Assembly: GCF_003075435.1 (NCBI RefSeq)
Contig: NZ_QCZJ01000026.1
Coordinates: forward strand, 1 to 64,000
From: Terrimonas sp.
GTDB taxonomy: Bacteria; Bacteroidota; Bacteroidia; Chitinophagales; Chitinophagaceae
Length of the DNA: 64,000 nucleotides
Direction: 5' to 3'
A program made the position numbers and the translations under genes. Below the pieces are notes generated by a model. That model had not been told where the DNA came from. It made no database searches and was given only the letters and a program-made list of their open reading frames with translations. Below are positions 24,622-33,746 of this stretch, one piece after another. The first letter of the stretch is position 1; each line of letters begins with the position of its first letter.

Positions 24622-25086
24622 ATGAATAAAAAAACAATATCTTCTCTCCTACTCTTTTCGCTTGTTATGAGCTTTTATTCTTGCAGACAAATTGTCGCAC
24701 CGGAGTATGTTGCCATAGATAATATTCAATTTGGCGGAGAAAGTTTTTCGAAAACGGTTTTATCGGCAGATGTGAAATTGTACAATCCCAATAAATCAAA
24801 TCTCACATTCAAATCGGGCAGTCTCGACATTTATGTTGACAACCGTTTACTGGGTCATACGGAATTAGACTCAACCATTCATATAGCCAAATCAGACACA
24901 TTTACCGTGCCTATTGCGGTAAACCTTAACATGGGAAATGTTTTGGGAAATGCCCTTGCCCTGGGGCTCAAAGATTCAGTTTTGATACGGTTAGATGGGA
25001 ACGTAAAAGTGGGTAGATCCGGCGTTTTTATTACCCGCCCGGTAAAATATGAGCAGAAAGAAAAATTGGATTTGCTGGGGTGGTGA
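24622..25086 (+). CDS. LEA type 2 family lipoprotein
   Basis: A 154-residue lipoprotein. The signal is MNKKTISSLLLFSLVMSF with lipobox FYSC at about residues 18-21. It is followed by a single LEA_2/WHy beta-sandwich (VAIDNIQFGGESF, ADVKLYNPNKSNLTFKSGSL, IYVDNRLLG, DTFTVPIAVNLNMG). The N-P-N motif in strand 3 is typical. LEA_2 lipoproteins are small periplasmic or outer-membrane-anchored domains of unknown role, linked to stress tolerance in plants. It stands alone. Confidence 0.85.
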   Translation: MNKKTISSLLLFSLVMSFYSCRQIVAPEYVAIDNIQFGGESFSKTVLSADVKLYNPNKSNLTFKSGSLDIYVDNRLLGHTELDSTIHIAKSDTFTVPIAVNLNMGNVLGNALALGLKDSVLIRLDGNVKVGRSGVFITRPVKYEQKEKLDLLGW

Positions 25087-25666
25087 GATTGGAAATTTGA
25101 AATTTGAGATTGCAGGTTGGAAGTTTATAGTTTGTGGTTTCGGATTTTCCTTACACCTTCTATCCTACACCTTCTATCCTACACCTTCCTCCTTACGCTT
25201 GCTGAAGACTGATAGCTGATACCTGACCGCTGATAGCAAAAAAAAGAAAAGCTCCCGGCTCGTACATTAGGATAGAGGATCAGGAGCTTTCATAGGATGG
25301 TTAGTCAATAGAAATTGGATAAAACGTGCTCTTCAACAGGATGATTGGATTTTCAGGTTTTCCACAGAATAAATAGCTCAAATATTTCAATCAGATAAGG
25401 TTTAAAAGCAATAAGCTATCTGAAATTTGCTCAATATTAATTGCAGATATATAACGCATATCTTACGATAAATTGCATAAGCCTTTATCTTTTTTTGTAA
25501 AAAGTTTGATTTACAATGAGTTTTATTATAATATTTCAAATTTTCAGGTAATGGTTACCGTATATGCAAGGTGAGTTATACCCCTAAAAACGCAGGTTGA
25601 AATCTGTAGAAGTCAAAAATCCTTCTACACTTTAAAAAATCAATAATCAGCAGGCTGTAATTATAA
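25087..25666. repeat. Intergenic mosaic of three different word repeats
   Basis: A 580-base gap. From 25090 there is a purine-rich run (GAAATTTGAAATTTGAG); then CCTACACCTTCTAT with close variants repeated three times (about 25153-25190); then GCTGAAGACTGATAGCTGATACCTGACCGCTGATAGC split over 25201-25237, related to the element after the SDR gene near 7112. Next, AAAGCTCC (25248-25255) can pair with GGAGCTTT (25283-25290). The remaining roughly 350 bases are AT-rich with no ORF. Confidence 0.6.
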
Positions 25667-25885
25667 TTAATATCGAAGTGGGTTTCTTCTTCGCTTCCAG
25701 ATATAATTGCGCACATTCATCCAAAAAGCAATAAACATATATATAATAATAGGCGAGCCCATTGTGAGCAGGGAAATATAGATAAAGTGCTTGCGGATAA
25801 CAGTATTGGCGATGCCTATCTTTTCACCAATGTAGGAGCATACTCCAAACACCTGCCATTCGATAAACTGCTTAAATCTGTTCAT
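25667..25885 (-). CDS. PspC-domain membrane protein (small)
   Basis: 72 residues: an amphipathic start (MNRFKQFIEWQVFGVCSYIG), the PspC signature GVCSYIGEKIGIANTVIRKHF, one transmembrane helix (YISLLTMGSPIIIYMFIAFW) and a basic tail (RNYIWKRRRNP). PspC domains sense or respond to envelope stress at the inner membrane. This one is a stand-alone minimal form without pspA or pspB neighbours. It reads divergently from aconitase with a 166-base gap between them. Confidence 0.85.
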   Translation of the reverse strand: MNRFKQFIEWQVFGVCSYIGEKIGIANTVIRKHFIYISLLTMGSPIIIYMFIAFWMNVRNYIWKRRRNPLRY

Positions 25886-26051
25886 AACACAAAATTATAA
25901 AAAATAAATAACGGGTTTATTACCTGCATGTTATTAAAGCCGTTATTTTTCGATAAATTCGCACGGATTTTCACGTCAGGATGCAATTCCTGCCCACTAC
26001 ACGGCGATTGATAGGTCCAACTAAATCAATAAATCTTAAATAATATAATCT

Positions 26052-28316
26052 ATGGTTTTCGATCTTGATCTCATTAAAAAAACCTACGAAGCAATGCCTG
26101 CGAAAGTTGAGGCTGCACGTAAACTAACCGGTACTCCCCTTACGCTTGCAGAAAAAATTTTATATACTCACCTGTTTGAACCTGCTACAAGACCATACGA
26201 AAGAGGTAAAGATTATGTTGATTTTGCGCCAGACCGCGTAGCCATGCAGGATGCTACCGCGCAAATGGCACTTTTACAGTTTATGACAGCCGGCAGAGAT
26301 AAAGTGGCTGTTCCTTCTACAGTACATTGTGATCACCTTATACAGGCAAAAGTTGGTGCTGTGCAGGATCTGGCAACTGCCGTTGATGTAAATAAAGAAG
26401 TATACGACTTTCTCGCCTCTATCTCTAATAAATATGGCATCGGTTTCTGGAAAGCCGGCGCCGGCATTATTCACCAGGTGGTTTTGGAAAACTATGCTTT
26501 TCCCGGTGGTATGATGATTGGTACTGACTCACATACGCCCAATGCCGGCGGATTGGGTATGGTTGCCATTGGTGTTGGTGGCGCCGACGCTGTGGATGTA
26601 ATGGCAGGTCTTGCGTGGGAACTTAAAATGCCTAAACTTATTGGTGTAAAACTTACAGGTAAACTTAGCGGCTGGGCGTCTGCTAAAGATGTAATTCTTA
26701 AAGTGGCAGGTATACTTACAGTAAAAGGCGGTACCGGCGCTATTGTTGAATATTTTGGTGAAGGCGCGGATAGCTTAAGCGCTACCGGTAAGGCTACCAT
26801 TTGTAATATGGGTGCAGAAATAGGTGCTACCTGCTCTGTTTTTGCATACGATGAAAAGATGGCGGCTTATCTTAAGGCAACAGAAAGAGCAGAAGTGGCA
26901 GCACTTGCTGATGGTATTAAAGAACACCTTCGTCCGGATGCTGAAGTATATGCCAACCCCGCAAAATACTACGATCAGTTAATTGAAATAAACCTGGATG
27001 AACTGGAACCTTATATAAATGGTCCGTTCACACCGGATCTGGCATGGCCCATCAGCAAATTTGCTGAAGCGGTAAAAGCTAATCAATGGCCGGAAAGACT
27101 GGAAGTGGCATTGATAGGTTCATGTACCAACTCTTCTTATGAAGACATCAGCCGTTCAGCTTCTCTTGCCAAACAGGCAGTTGATAAAAATCTTAAAACA
27201 AGAGCCGAATTCACTATCACTCCCGGAAGTGAACTGGTAAGATATACGATTGAAAAAGATGGTTTCCTTAAAACCTTCGACAAAATAGGTGGTGTTGTAC
27301 TGGCAAATGCCTGCGGACCTTGCATTGGTCAATGGGCAAGACATATAGACGACCCCAACCGCAAAAACTCTATCATCACTTCTTTCAACAGGAACTTTGC
27401 AAAACGTAATGATGGTTTGGCAAGCACACACGCGTTTGTTGCTTCTCCTGAAATAGTAACCGCATTTGCCATAGCAGGTGATCTTACTTTCAATCCTTTA
27501 AAGGACAAGCTGAAAAACGAGAATGGCGAAGAAGTAATGCTTGATGAACCTACCGGCGTTGAATTACCGCCCAAAGGATTTTCTGTTGATGATCCGGGTT
27601 ACCAGGCGCCTGCAAAAGATGGCAGCAAGGTACAGGTAATTGTTAATCCTGATTCACAACGTTTGCAATTATTATCTCCCTTTACCCCATGGGAAGGCAC
27701 AGATCTGAAAGGATTGAAACTATTGATAAAAGCAAAAGGAAAATGTACTACCGACCATATTTCTATGGCAGGTCCCTGGTTAAAATTCCGTGGTCACTTA
27801 GACAACATCAGTAATAATATGCTGATTGGCGCTATCAATTTTTACAATGATAAAACCGATACGGTAAAGAACCAGTTGACCGGAGAATACGGAGCTGTGC
27901 CCGCTACTGCAAGAGCATATAAAGCAGCAAGTGTAGGCAGTATAGTGGTGGGTGATGAAAACTATGGTGAAGGTTCAAGTCGTGAGCATGCGGCTATGGA
28001 ACCCCGCCACCTGGGCGTAAGAGCAATATTGGTAAGAAGCTTTGCACGTATACATGAAACCAACCTGAAAAAGCAGGGTATGCTTGCGCTTACTTTTGCC
28101 AACAAGGAAGATTATGAAAAAGTACAGGAAGACGACAGCATTGATATACTGGGACTGACAACTTTCGCACCCGGTAAACCATTAACCGTTGTACTTCATC
28201 ACAAAGATGGCACTTCAGATACCATTACTGTAAATCATACCTATAATGAGCAGCAGATACAATGGTTTAAAGAAGGCGGTGCATTAAACCTGATAAGAAA
28301 ACAATTTTCAAAATAA
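26052..28316 (+). CDS. acnA: Aconitate hydratase (mitochondrial-type AcnA)
   Basis: A 754-residue TCA-cycle enzyme that isomerises citrate to isocitrate through cis-aconitate. The three [4Fe-4S] ligands are in place: Cys358 in [11 protein letters not shown], then Cys421 and Cys424 in [30 protein letters not shown] and the C-terminal swivel domain with [19 protein letters not shown] are intact. The length and [15 protein letters not shown] block resemble mitochondrial aconitase rather than AcnB or the longer IRP-like AcnA. It is monocistronic and followed by a clear terminator. Confidence 0.95.
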   Translation: MVFDLDLIKKTYEAMPAKVEAARKLTGTPLTLAEKILYTHLFEPATRPYERGKDYVDFAPDRVAMQDATAQMALLQFMTAGRDKVAVPSTVHCDHLIQAKVGAVQDLATAVDVNKEVYDFLASISNKYGIGFWKAGAGIIHQVVLENYAFPGGMMIGTDSHTPNAGGLGMVAIGVGGADAVDVMAGLAWELKMPKLIGVKLTGKLSGWASAKDVILKVAGILTVKGGTGAIVEYFGEGADSLSATGKATICNMGAEIGATCSVFAYDEKMAAYLKATERAEVAALADGIKEHLRPDAEVYANPAKYYDQLIEINLDELEPYINGPFTPDLAWPISKFAEAVKANQWPERLEVALIGSCTNSSYEDISRSASLAKQAVDKNLKTRAEFTITPGSELVRYTIEKDGFLKTFDKIGGVVLANACGPCIGQWARHIDDPNRKNSIITSFNRNFAKRNDGLASTHAFVASPEIVTAFAIAGDLTFNPLKDKLKNENGEEVMLDEPTGVELPPKGFSVDDPGYQAPAKDGSKVQVIVNPDSQRLQLLSPFTPWEGTDLKGLKLLIKAKGKCTTDHISMAGPWLKFRGHLDNISNNMLIGAINFYNDKTDTVKNQLTGEYGAVPATARAYKAASVGSIVVGDENYGEGSSREHAAMEPRHLGVRAILVRSFARIHETNLKKQGMLALTFANKEDYEKVQEDDSIDILGLTTFAPGKPLTVVLHHKDGTSDTITVNHTYNEQQIQWFKEGGALNLIRKQFSK

Positions 28317-28334
28317 TTGCGGTTAGTAAATCAG

Positions 28335-28365
28335 AAAAGGTCCTGGCTGTTGCCGGGACTTTTTG
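28335..28365 (+). terminator. Rho-independent terminator of the aconitase gene
   Basis: AAAAGGTCCTGGC, a TGTT loop and GCCGGGACTTTTT form a 13-bp stem with two G-T wobbles and a run of T, about 20 bases after the stop. Confidence 0.9.
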
Positions 28366-28426
28366 TTTGGGATGCCGCGAAAAAGATAGTCACCGATTTT
28401 GCGTTCCAAGTCTGTGGGATGATTTA

Positions 28427-28505
28427 GGTGTATAACCATTAAGGAATTAAGAAACATTAAGACCAATTAATTGGTATCCTTAATTGCTTAATGTTAAAGT
28501 TAATT
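28427..28505. repeat. ATTAAG-word repeat with a 12-bp palindrome
   Basis: The words CATTAAGGAATTAAG and ACATTAAG precede a perfect palindrome CCAATTAATTGG and are followed by CTTAATTGCTTAATG, so AACATTAAG and CTTAATGTT can pair around the palindrome. A looser version of the words occurs near 54345. It lies between the convergent ends of the aconitase and GDPD genes. Confidence 0.5.
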
Positions 28506-28556
28506 TACCGCGCTGCTCCATTGCGAGAAACCATGATGAAGTTCGTAGCAATTTCT

Positions 28557-29420
28557 CTACCTGTGCAGTCCTCTCCGCTTCAGGTACTCCAGCAACGCCC
28601 AGGGCAAATCTGTTTGAATGATATTGGTATATCTTAAATGCAGTAACGCATCAAAACCTGTATCTCTTTTTTCCAATTCCTTTTTATCATATTTATTAAG
28701 CGCGTTCATCCAAAGCCGTTTTCCTTTAGCCCGGATAATACTCATGAGTGAATCTGAATAAAATTTATCATCTGCATGGACAACAGGTACGGACATCGTT
28801 AATTTAAAAATACTATCCACATCAGCTTTGTTGTATGCACGTGTCATAAATTGCAGATGAGGGTTCATTTTAAACAGTGGATCCGCGTCTTTATAATCAT
28901 ACAGGAAAAAAAGGCACTGGTGTTCTATCTTTTTCTTTCTCATAATCTTTAATGTTGATTTTGCCGCTCTCTCCCCTTCTGCTTTATAATCTATATCAAG
29001 CATAGCATTTCCTTTCACCAGTTTCACCATCTCTTTAAATGTGGGAATTTTTTCTTCCGTAGGTTTGCCATTATGCAACAGGTGAAGTTTTTTAAGCTGC
29101 TTCCATGTCATTGCTTCAACAAGCCCTTTGCCGGTAGTGGTGCGATCAACTGTTTTGTCGTGCATGATGATCAGCACACCATCTTTTGTTTCCCGCACAT
29201 CCAGTTCAACAATATCTACTCCCATTGCTATCATTTCTTTTACTGCAGCCACAGAATTTTCCGGATTGTTTTCACTCTGTGCCCTGTGTGAGGCTACCAG
29301 TATTCTATCAGGACGATTATGAAAATCACTCAGAATACTATCTAATTGAGGCTGTGCTGTTACGACTGAGGTCAGCAATACCAGTAATGCCAATAAAAAA
29401 AAACGGTGCAGTCTCGTCAT
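28557..29420 (-). CDS. Secreted glycerophosphodiester phosphodiesterase
   Basis: 287 residues with a signal peptide (LLALLVLLTSVVTAQ) and the GDPD TIM-barrel motifs: VASHRAQSENNPENS carries the catalytic His-Arg and Asn, IVELDVRETKDG the metal Glu and Asp, and IMHDKTVDRTTTGKG the second His. TFKEMVKLVKG and MLDIDYKAEG follow. It hydrolyses glycerophosphodiesters to glycerol-3-phosphate and an alcohol, in the periplasm given the signal peptide. The start at 29420 overlaps no other gene. It reads divergently from the DUF6786 lipoprotein. Confidence 0.9.
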   Translation of the reverse strand: MTRLHRFFLLALLVLLTSVVTAQPQLDSILSDFHNRPDRILVASHRAQSENNPENSVAAVKEMIAMGVDIVELDVRETKDGVLIIMHDKTVDRTTTGKGLVEAMTWKQLKKLHLLHNGKPTEEKIPTFKEMVKLVKGNAMLDIDYKAEGERAAKSTLKIMRKKKIEHQCLFFLYDYKDADPLFKMNPHLQFMTRAYNKADVDSIFKLTMSVPVVHADDKFYSDSLMSIIRAKGKRLWMNALNKYDKKELEKRDTGFDALLHLRYTNIIQTDLPWALLEYLKRRGLHR

Positions 29421-29543
29421 ACTTGTTTATTAGCTATAGAGCAGATTATTATCGCTTCATACTAATTCAAAATGTTATTCCACTTCAATTGAACATCCTG
29501 ATAAAGTTATTATCTTACCGCCCCAAATAGAATTTATTGCTGT

Positions 29544-30779
29544 ATGAAACGATTCTCTGAATCTTCATTTTATTTGTCTCTCCTAATAATTATGTCTATG
29601 TCATGTAACCAACCCGAACAAAAAAAAGCTGATGATACCACTGTGCCGCAAAAAGGCAGTTACGCTTACGATGCCGCATTCCTGAAAAAATACCTGAAAC
29701 ATATAGTTGAGCTTAAAAACAATGATGGCGCACGTGTTTTAGTAACAGGAGATTACCAGGCACGTGTAATGACCAGTTCTGCAAATAATGATACCGGCAA
29801 TAGTTTTGGCTGGTTAAATTATGATCTTATTGCTTCGCAAAAATTTAAACCGCAGTTTCACGCGGTTGGCGGTGAAGAACGCTTTTGGATAGGTCCTGAA
29901 GGCGGACAATATTCCTTTTACTTTAAAAATGGAGATGCCTTTACTATTAAACAATGGCAGGTACCGCCTGTTATTGATACTGTTGCCTATAATGTAGTAA
30001 CTGAAGACAGCAGCAGCATAACATTTTCGCAGCAGGCTATGGTAAATAACTTTAGCGGTACTCCATTCAACATTGAAATTACAAGATCTATACAATTGCT
30101 TGACCAGTCTTTATTGCTGGAACATTTAAAAACAGATGTACCCGCGGGTGTAAAATGGGTAGCCTATGAAACAAATAATAATGTAAAAAATGCAGGTGAC
30201 AGTGAATGGAAAAAAGAAACAGGGCTACTCTCTATCTGGCTGCTCGGCATGTTCACCCCTTCTGAGGAAACAATAACCATTGTGCCTTTCAAAAATATTC
30301 CTGATGCAAAAAAATATATTACAGATAATTATTTCGGTAAAATACCGGAAGATCGTTTAGTTGTTAGTGATAGCGCCTTGCTATTGCGCTGTGATGGCAG
30401 ACACCGCAGCAAACTCGGGCTCTCTCCTGTAATTGCCAGGCCTGTTGCGGGCAGCTTTGATTTCAAAAGGAATATCCTTACCATTATTTTCTTTTCTGTA
30501 AATACTGAAGGCGCATATGTAAACTCCAAATGGGAGCAGCAAAAAGAACCATATAAAGGAGATGTGGTCAATGCTTATAATGACGGACCATTGGAAGATG
30601 GATCACAATTAGGACCTTTCTATGAATTGGAGTCTTCATCTTCAGCTTTACCTTTAAAGCCAGGTGAAACACAGCAATACAAACAGGTAACCTGCCATTT
30701 TGAGGGCGACTATAAAGGATTGGAACAACTGGCACAGCAACTGCTGGGCGTAAAGCTCGATAGTATTAAAATGAAATAA
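29544..30779 (+). CDS. DUF6786 family lipoprotein
   Basis: 411 residues with lipobox MSMSC near residue 20, after a hydrophobic signal. The body is beta-rich (GNSFGWLNYDLIASQKF, GGEERFWIGPEGGQYSFYF, WVAYETNNNV), matching the DUF6786 family of secreted Bacteroidota proteins. These resemble galactose-mutarotase-type sandwich proteins and occur near carbohydrate genes. No catalytic residues can be named. It is followed after 51 bases by the FAH-family gene on the same strand, so the two may form a sugar-acid unit. Confidence 0.82.
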   Translation: MKRFSESSFYLSLLIIMSMSCNQPEQKKADDTTVPQKGSYAYDAAFLKKYLKHIVELKNNDGARVLVTGDYQARVMTSSANNDTGNSFGWLNYDLIASQKFKPQFHAVGGEERFWIGPEGGQYSFYFKNGDAFTIKQWQVPPVIDTVAYNVVTEDSSSITFSQQAMVNNFSGTPFNIEITRSIQLLDQSLLLEHLKTDVPAGVKWVAYETNNNVKNAGDSEWKKETGLLSIWLLGMFTPSEETITIVPFKNIPDAKKYITDNYFGKIPEDRLVVSDSALLLRCDGRHRSKLGLSPVIARPVAGSFDFKRNILTIIFFSVNTEGAYVNSKWEQQKEPYKGDVVNAYNDGPLEDGSQLGPFYELESSSSALPLKPGETQQYKQVTCHFEGDYKGLEQLAQQLLGVKLDSIKMK

Positions 30780-30830
30780 CGCTCTCTTTGAAATAACACT
30801 CATACATACATTACTGAAAATAAAATACCA

Positions 30831-31682
30831 ATGAGATTATATAAGACTTCCGGTGGAATTATTGTAGAAATGAATAATACATTCTATACAACAAACGAAG
30901 ACTTTGACACCCTGGTAAACAGGGATAATTTGTATGGTTACTTATCATCCCCCGGAAAGCCAGCAACAATTGCCGCTGAAGATGCAAAGCAATTGATACA
31001 ATCCTCGTTACTGCCACCTATCGGCACACAGGAAGTTTGGGCAGCAGGCGTAACTTATTTACGCAGCCGCGATGCACGTATGGAAGAATCCAAAGAATCC
31101 GGCGGCGCTACATTTTATGATAAGGTATATGTTGCGGAAAGACCTGAGTTATTTTTTAAATCACTTCCACATCGCGTAGCAGGCCACGAACAGGAAGTAT
31201 ATATAAGAAAAGATTCCAAATGGGATGTGCCGGAACCGGAACTTACTTTATACATCAACTCAAAAGGAAGTATACAGGCTTATACTGTTGGCAATGACAT
31301 GAGCTCAAGAAGCATTGAAGGAGAAAACCCACTCTATCTTCCTCAGGCTAAAACATACGAAAGAAGCGCGGCCCTTGGTCCATGCTTGTATATTCCTGAA
31401 CAGCCCATTAATCCTGATACTAATATTCACATGGTGATCAACAGGAATGGCAAACCAATTTTTGAAGGCACTATTAAAATCAGCCAGATGAAAAGGACAT
31501 TGCCTGAGCTGGCAGGATTTCTTTTCAGGGAAATGGATTTTCCCACTGGATGTTTCCTGATGACAGGCACCTGCCTTGTACCCGACAATGATTTTACTTT
31601 GCAACCCGGCGACAGTGTAAGCATTTCAATAGATGAAATTGGAACGCTGACGAACAAGGTGGTTTACCATACGGCTAAATAA
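30831..31682 (+). CDS. Fumarylacetoacetate hydrolase family protein (sugar-acid dehydratase-like)
   Basis: 283 residues without a signal peptide. The FAH fold metal-site residues are recognisable in KWDVPEPELTLYIN (E-x-E) and in YTVGNDMSSRSIEGENPLYL (the D motif), with the lid segment FDFPTG-like in EMDFPTGCFLMTGT. The early segment VWAAGVTYLRSRDARMEE is the pattern of 2-keto-3-deoxy-D-arabinonate dehydratase and related pentonate/rhamnonate enzymes rather than true fumarylacetoacetase. The substrate is probably a 2-keto-3-deoxy sugar acid; which one is not settled. A strong hairpin follows the stop. Confidence 0.85.
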   Translation: MRLYKTSGGIIVEMNNTFYTTNEDFDTLVNRDNLYGYLSSPGKPATIAAEDAKQLIQSSLLPPIGTQEVWAAGVTYLRSRDARMEESKESGGATFYDKVYVAERPELFFKSLPHRVAGHEQEVYIRKDSKWDVPEPELTLYINSKGSIQAYTVGNDMSSRSIEGENPLYLPQAKTYERSAALGPCLYIPEQPINPDTNIHMVINRNGKPIFEGTIKISQMKRTLPELAGFLFREMDFPTGCFLMTGTCLVPDNDFTLQPGDSVSISIDEIGTLTNKVVYHTAK

Positions 31683-31689
31683 TACTATA

Positions 31690-31732
31690 TGAGACGTGAG
31701 ATATGAAAGTTCGTTTCACATCTCACGTCTCA
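31690..31732 (+). terminator. Strong 19-bp hairpin after the FAH-family gene
   Basis: TGAGACGTGAGATATGAAA (31690-31708) and TTTCACATCTCACGTCTCA (31714-31732) form a 19-bp stem with a single mismatch and a GTTCG loop. It lies 7 bases past the stop. It lacks a T-tract, so it may act as a 3' stabiliser or belong to an intergenic repeat class. Confidence 0.7.
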
Positions 31733-31795
31733 CGAAAGTATACAGGCATCAATTAATTGACCGATCACTGGTACAGCTATTTTCCGGGGGAATTT

Positions 31796-32314
31796 TTATT
31801 TAACTATTACCGAATCCTGGTTATCCCTGTAAGGAGGCAACCTGAAATCAAATACATTCTTTTCTTTATTTACCAGCGACACAGATGCTGCGTTTATTTT
31901 TGCCGGCGACAATATCTCGAAAGTAAATGAATCTCTTATGCTGTATTCAGGTTTTTCACCTTCACATACTCTTAAAACGCCCGGGTGAATAAAGCTGTAC
32001 TCAAATAAATTTTTTCCATTTACATCTTTAAACTGGATAATAAAAGGCTTGCTTTTATCTCCGTTCTCAAAAGGAACTCTTCCAGGCCGTATAGCGCGGC
32101 TGCCAGGTACTATACTAAACGCTCCATCTTTGTAAGATATCGTTACTGATTCATGAGCATTATTTGAATCATTAAAATAATCGGGTTTAAAACTGCCCTT
32201 CAAACTATCAAGCTTTGCCAGTTCCTTATCAATATTTTTTGTTTTAGACTGCTTATTTCCTGTGCATGAAAAAATAAAGCAGGAAACCATCAGAAGAATG
32301 AAAATATATTTCAT
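31796..32314 (-). CDS. Small lipoprotein of unknown function
   Basis: 172 residues from the ATG at 32314, which gives MKYIFILLMVSCFIFSCTG with lipobox IFSC; a longer frame to 32392 overlaps the upstream gene and is rejected. The body is beta-rich (YKDGAFSIVPGSRAIRPG, PFIIQFKDVNGKNLFEYSF) and ends in FRLPPYRDNQDSVIVK. I do not recognise the family. The M64-type peptidase gene ends 26 bases upstream on the same strand, so the two are probably cotranscribed. Confidence 0.7.
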   Translation of the reverse strand: MKYIFILLMVSCFIFSCTGNKQSKTKNIDKELAKLDSLKGSFKPDYFNDSNNAHESVTISYKDGAFSIVPGSRAIRPGRVPFENGDKSKPFIIQFKDVNGKNLFEYSFIHPGVLRVCEGEKPEYSIRDSFTFEILSPAKINAASVSLVNKEKNVFDFRLPPYRDNQDSVIVK

Positions 32315-32340
32315 AACAATAAATTTAAGTTTGTTTGCAA

Positions 32341-33399
32341 TTATTCGCCACCGGCCCTGTGAAGAATAGAATACAATATCCTGTCGCGGCAAGGCCTTTC
32401 ATAAGGGTGCATAGCTGTTCCTGAAGACTCCATAACACAAGATGCAGGGCAAAGTTTATACCACCCGCTCGTGCCCATCTGGTGTGCATCTGCCGAACTC
32501 ATGCCACGACCGGCTGCCGCGCTTTGACAAGCCGATAAGCTACTCCAGTTATTAGGCAATTCGCTTTCCTGCCAGTGTACGCCGCCTCCATATTCATCAG
32601 CAAGCCTGTAAAAATTATGGCCGCTTTCGTGCAGTAAAGTACCTTTTACATAATGCTCGGCAGAAAACAACAATTTATCCGGCTCAGCAAAATCCCTGAT
32701 ATCTCTGTTGTGCAGAATAACCTTACCCTGGGCAAAACTCAACTGATCCCAGTTTGATGGTATTTCATGATCCCTTGTTTCGGTATCATAATCGTGCGCA
32801 TGACCGGTAAAAGGATTAATAAAGAAATTATAGCTGTTCCTGAACCTCCGGATATAATCCTCGCCGTGAAACACTTCGTCAATATCCACTTTTACGGCAT
32901 TGTAAAAGGTATTGATATTCATATCTGTGTCTGGTATAAAAACCAGGTTCAAAACATTATTGATATCGCCCACTATATAAACGGGTGCCGGCTGGTTGCT
33001 TACAGGGTATGGACGCGTTGCAAACTTAATATCATGCGTATAATGCTTATCGTTACCATATACTTCAAAGCGATAGTTAACGATCCTGTTAGACGCGTAT
33101 CCTCCGCTTTTCACAAACTGTATAGGGAAGCCGGGATTATTCCATTCCTGCAGTAATACCGTAGCAGATGTGCCGGTTACAGCACCCGAAGCATTAATGG
33201 CTTGCACGGTTTCATACAGCTTTACATTTTCAACATTACCATCTATTTTCTTTAATGAAAATGTTACATTTTCCCCTGAACCAGGATAGATGGGTGTGTG
33301 TATAGCGAACGTTTCAGGGTCAGGCTTACAGGAAAATAAAGAAAGCATTGCCATTACTGCGCACAACTGCAGTAAGATCTTTTTATCCAGGTATAACAT
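32341..33399 (-). CDS. Lipoprotein metallopeptidase, IgA peptidase M64-like
   Basis: 352 residues from the ATG at 33399 with lipobox LFSC. The N-terminal roughly 110 residues form a beta domain. The peptidase part opens with LVFIPDTDMNINTFYNAV and contains the zinc motif LLHESGHNFYRLADEYGG: HExxH plus the distal Asp-Glu of the HExxHxxxRLxDEY form seen in M64 peptidases. Then come a disulfide-like CPASCVMESS and a Met-turn region. It is a probable outer-membrane-anchored protease; the target is unknown. Upstream in-frame starts are ignored because they bury the signal peptide. Confidence 0.83.
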   Translation of the reverse strand: MLYLDKKILLQLCAVMAMLSLFSCKPDPETFAIHTPIYPGSGENVTFSLKKIDGNVENVKLYETVQAINASGAVTGTSATVLLQEWNNPGFPIQFVKSGGYASNRIVNYRFEVYGNDKHYTHDIKFATRPYPVSNQPAPVYIVGDINNVLNLVFIPDTDMNINTFYNAVKVDIDEVFHGEDYIRRFRNSYNFFINPFTGHAHDYDTETRDHEIPSNWDQLSFAQGKVILHNRDIRDFAEPDKLLFSAEHYVKGTLLHESGHNFYRLADEYGGGVHWQESELPNNWSSLSACQSAAAGRGMSSADAHQMGTSGWYKLCPASCVMESSGTAMHPYERPCRDRILYSILHRAGGE

Positions 33400-33746
33400 A
33401 GCTTTAAAGTTTAGTATCAGAAATTTTATTCCTTCTAAGAGTGTCGAATATGGTTCCTGCATTCCAGGAACCATCTCTCTGTACTATAATCATGCGCCCG
33501 GATAAATTGTTACCGCTTGTTTATATCTGGGTAATAAAAGAGAAATGATTAAAGGGAAGAGAGCCGTTGAAGTAATTTCTTTACCGCAATGTCATAAATT
33601 AAATGTGCAAAGAATTTTTAGAGCTGATAGAAACCTTGCTGCGGAACATGAAAGATAATACCGCCTCTATGAGGCTTTGGTAAAAAAGATAACGGTTCTA
33701 CCAAAACTCCGCCCTTACAGGGCTTTATGTAAAGAGGCAAATTGGT
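33400..33746. other. Intergenic region ending in a three-hairpin element
   Basis: There is no gene in these 347 bases, which separate the M64 promoter side from the 3' end of the LemA-TPM operon. The right end carries the three-hairpin element listed separately; the rest is unremarkable. Confidence 0.5.
33663..33723. repeat. Three consecutive short-loop hairpins
   Basis: GCCTC-TAT-GAGGC (33663-33675), TTTGGTA (33676-33682) paired with TACCAAA (33699-33705), and GCCCT-TAC-AGGGC (33711-33723). Three perfect stems are packed into 61 bases, 24 bases past the stop of the TPM gene. The layout is like REP-type elements or a folded RNA 3' end. Confidence 0.65.

Noticed and set aside
25201-25290. tRNA or riboswitch in the 25-kb gap
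   Set aside because: The only secondary structure is an 8-bp stem with a long loop. No cloverleaf or conserved aptamer motif was seen.
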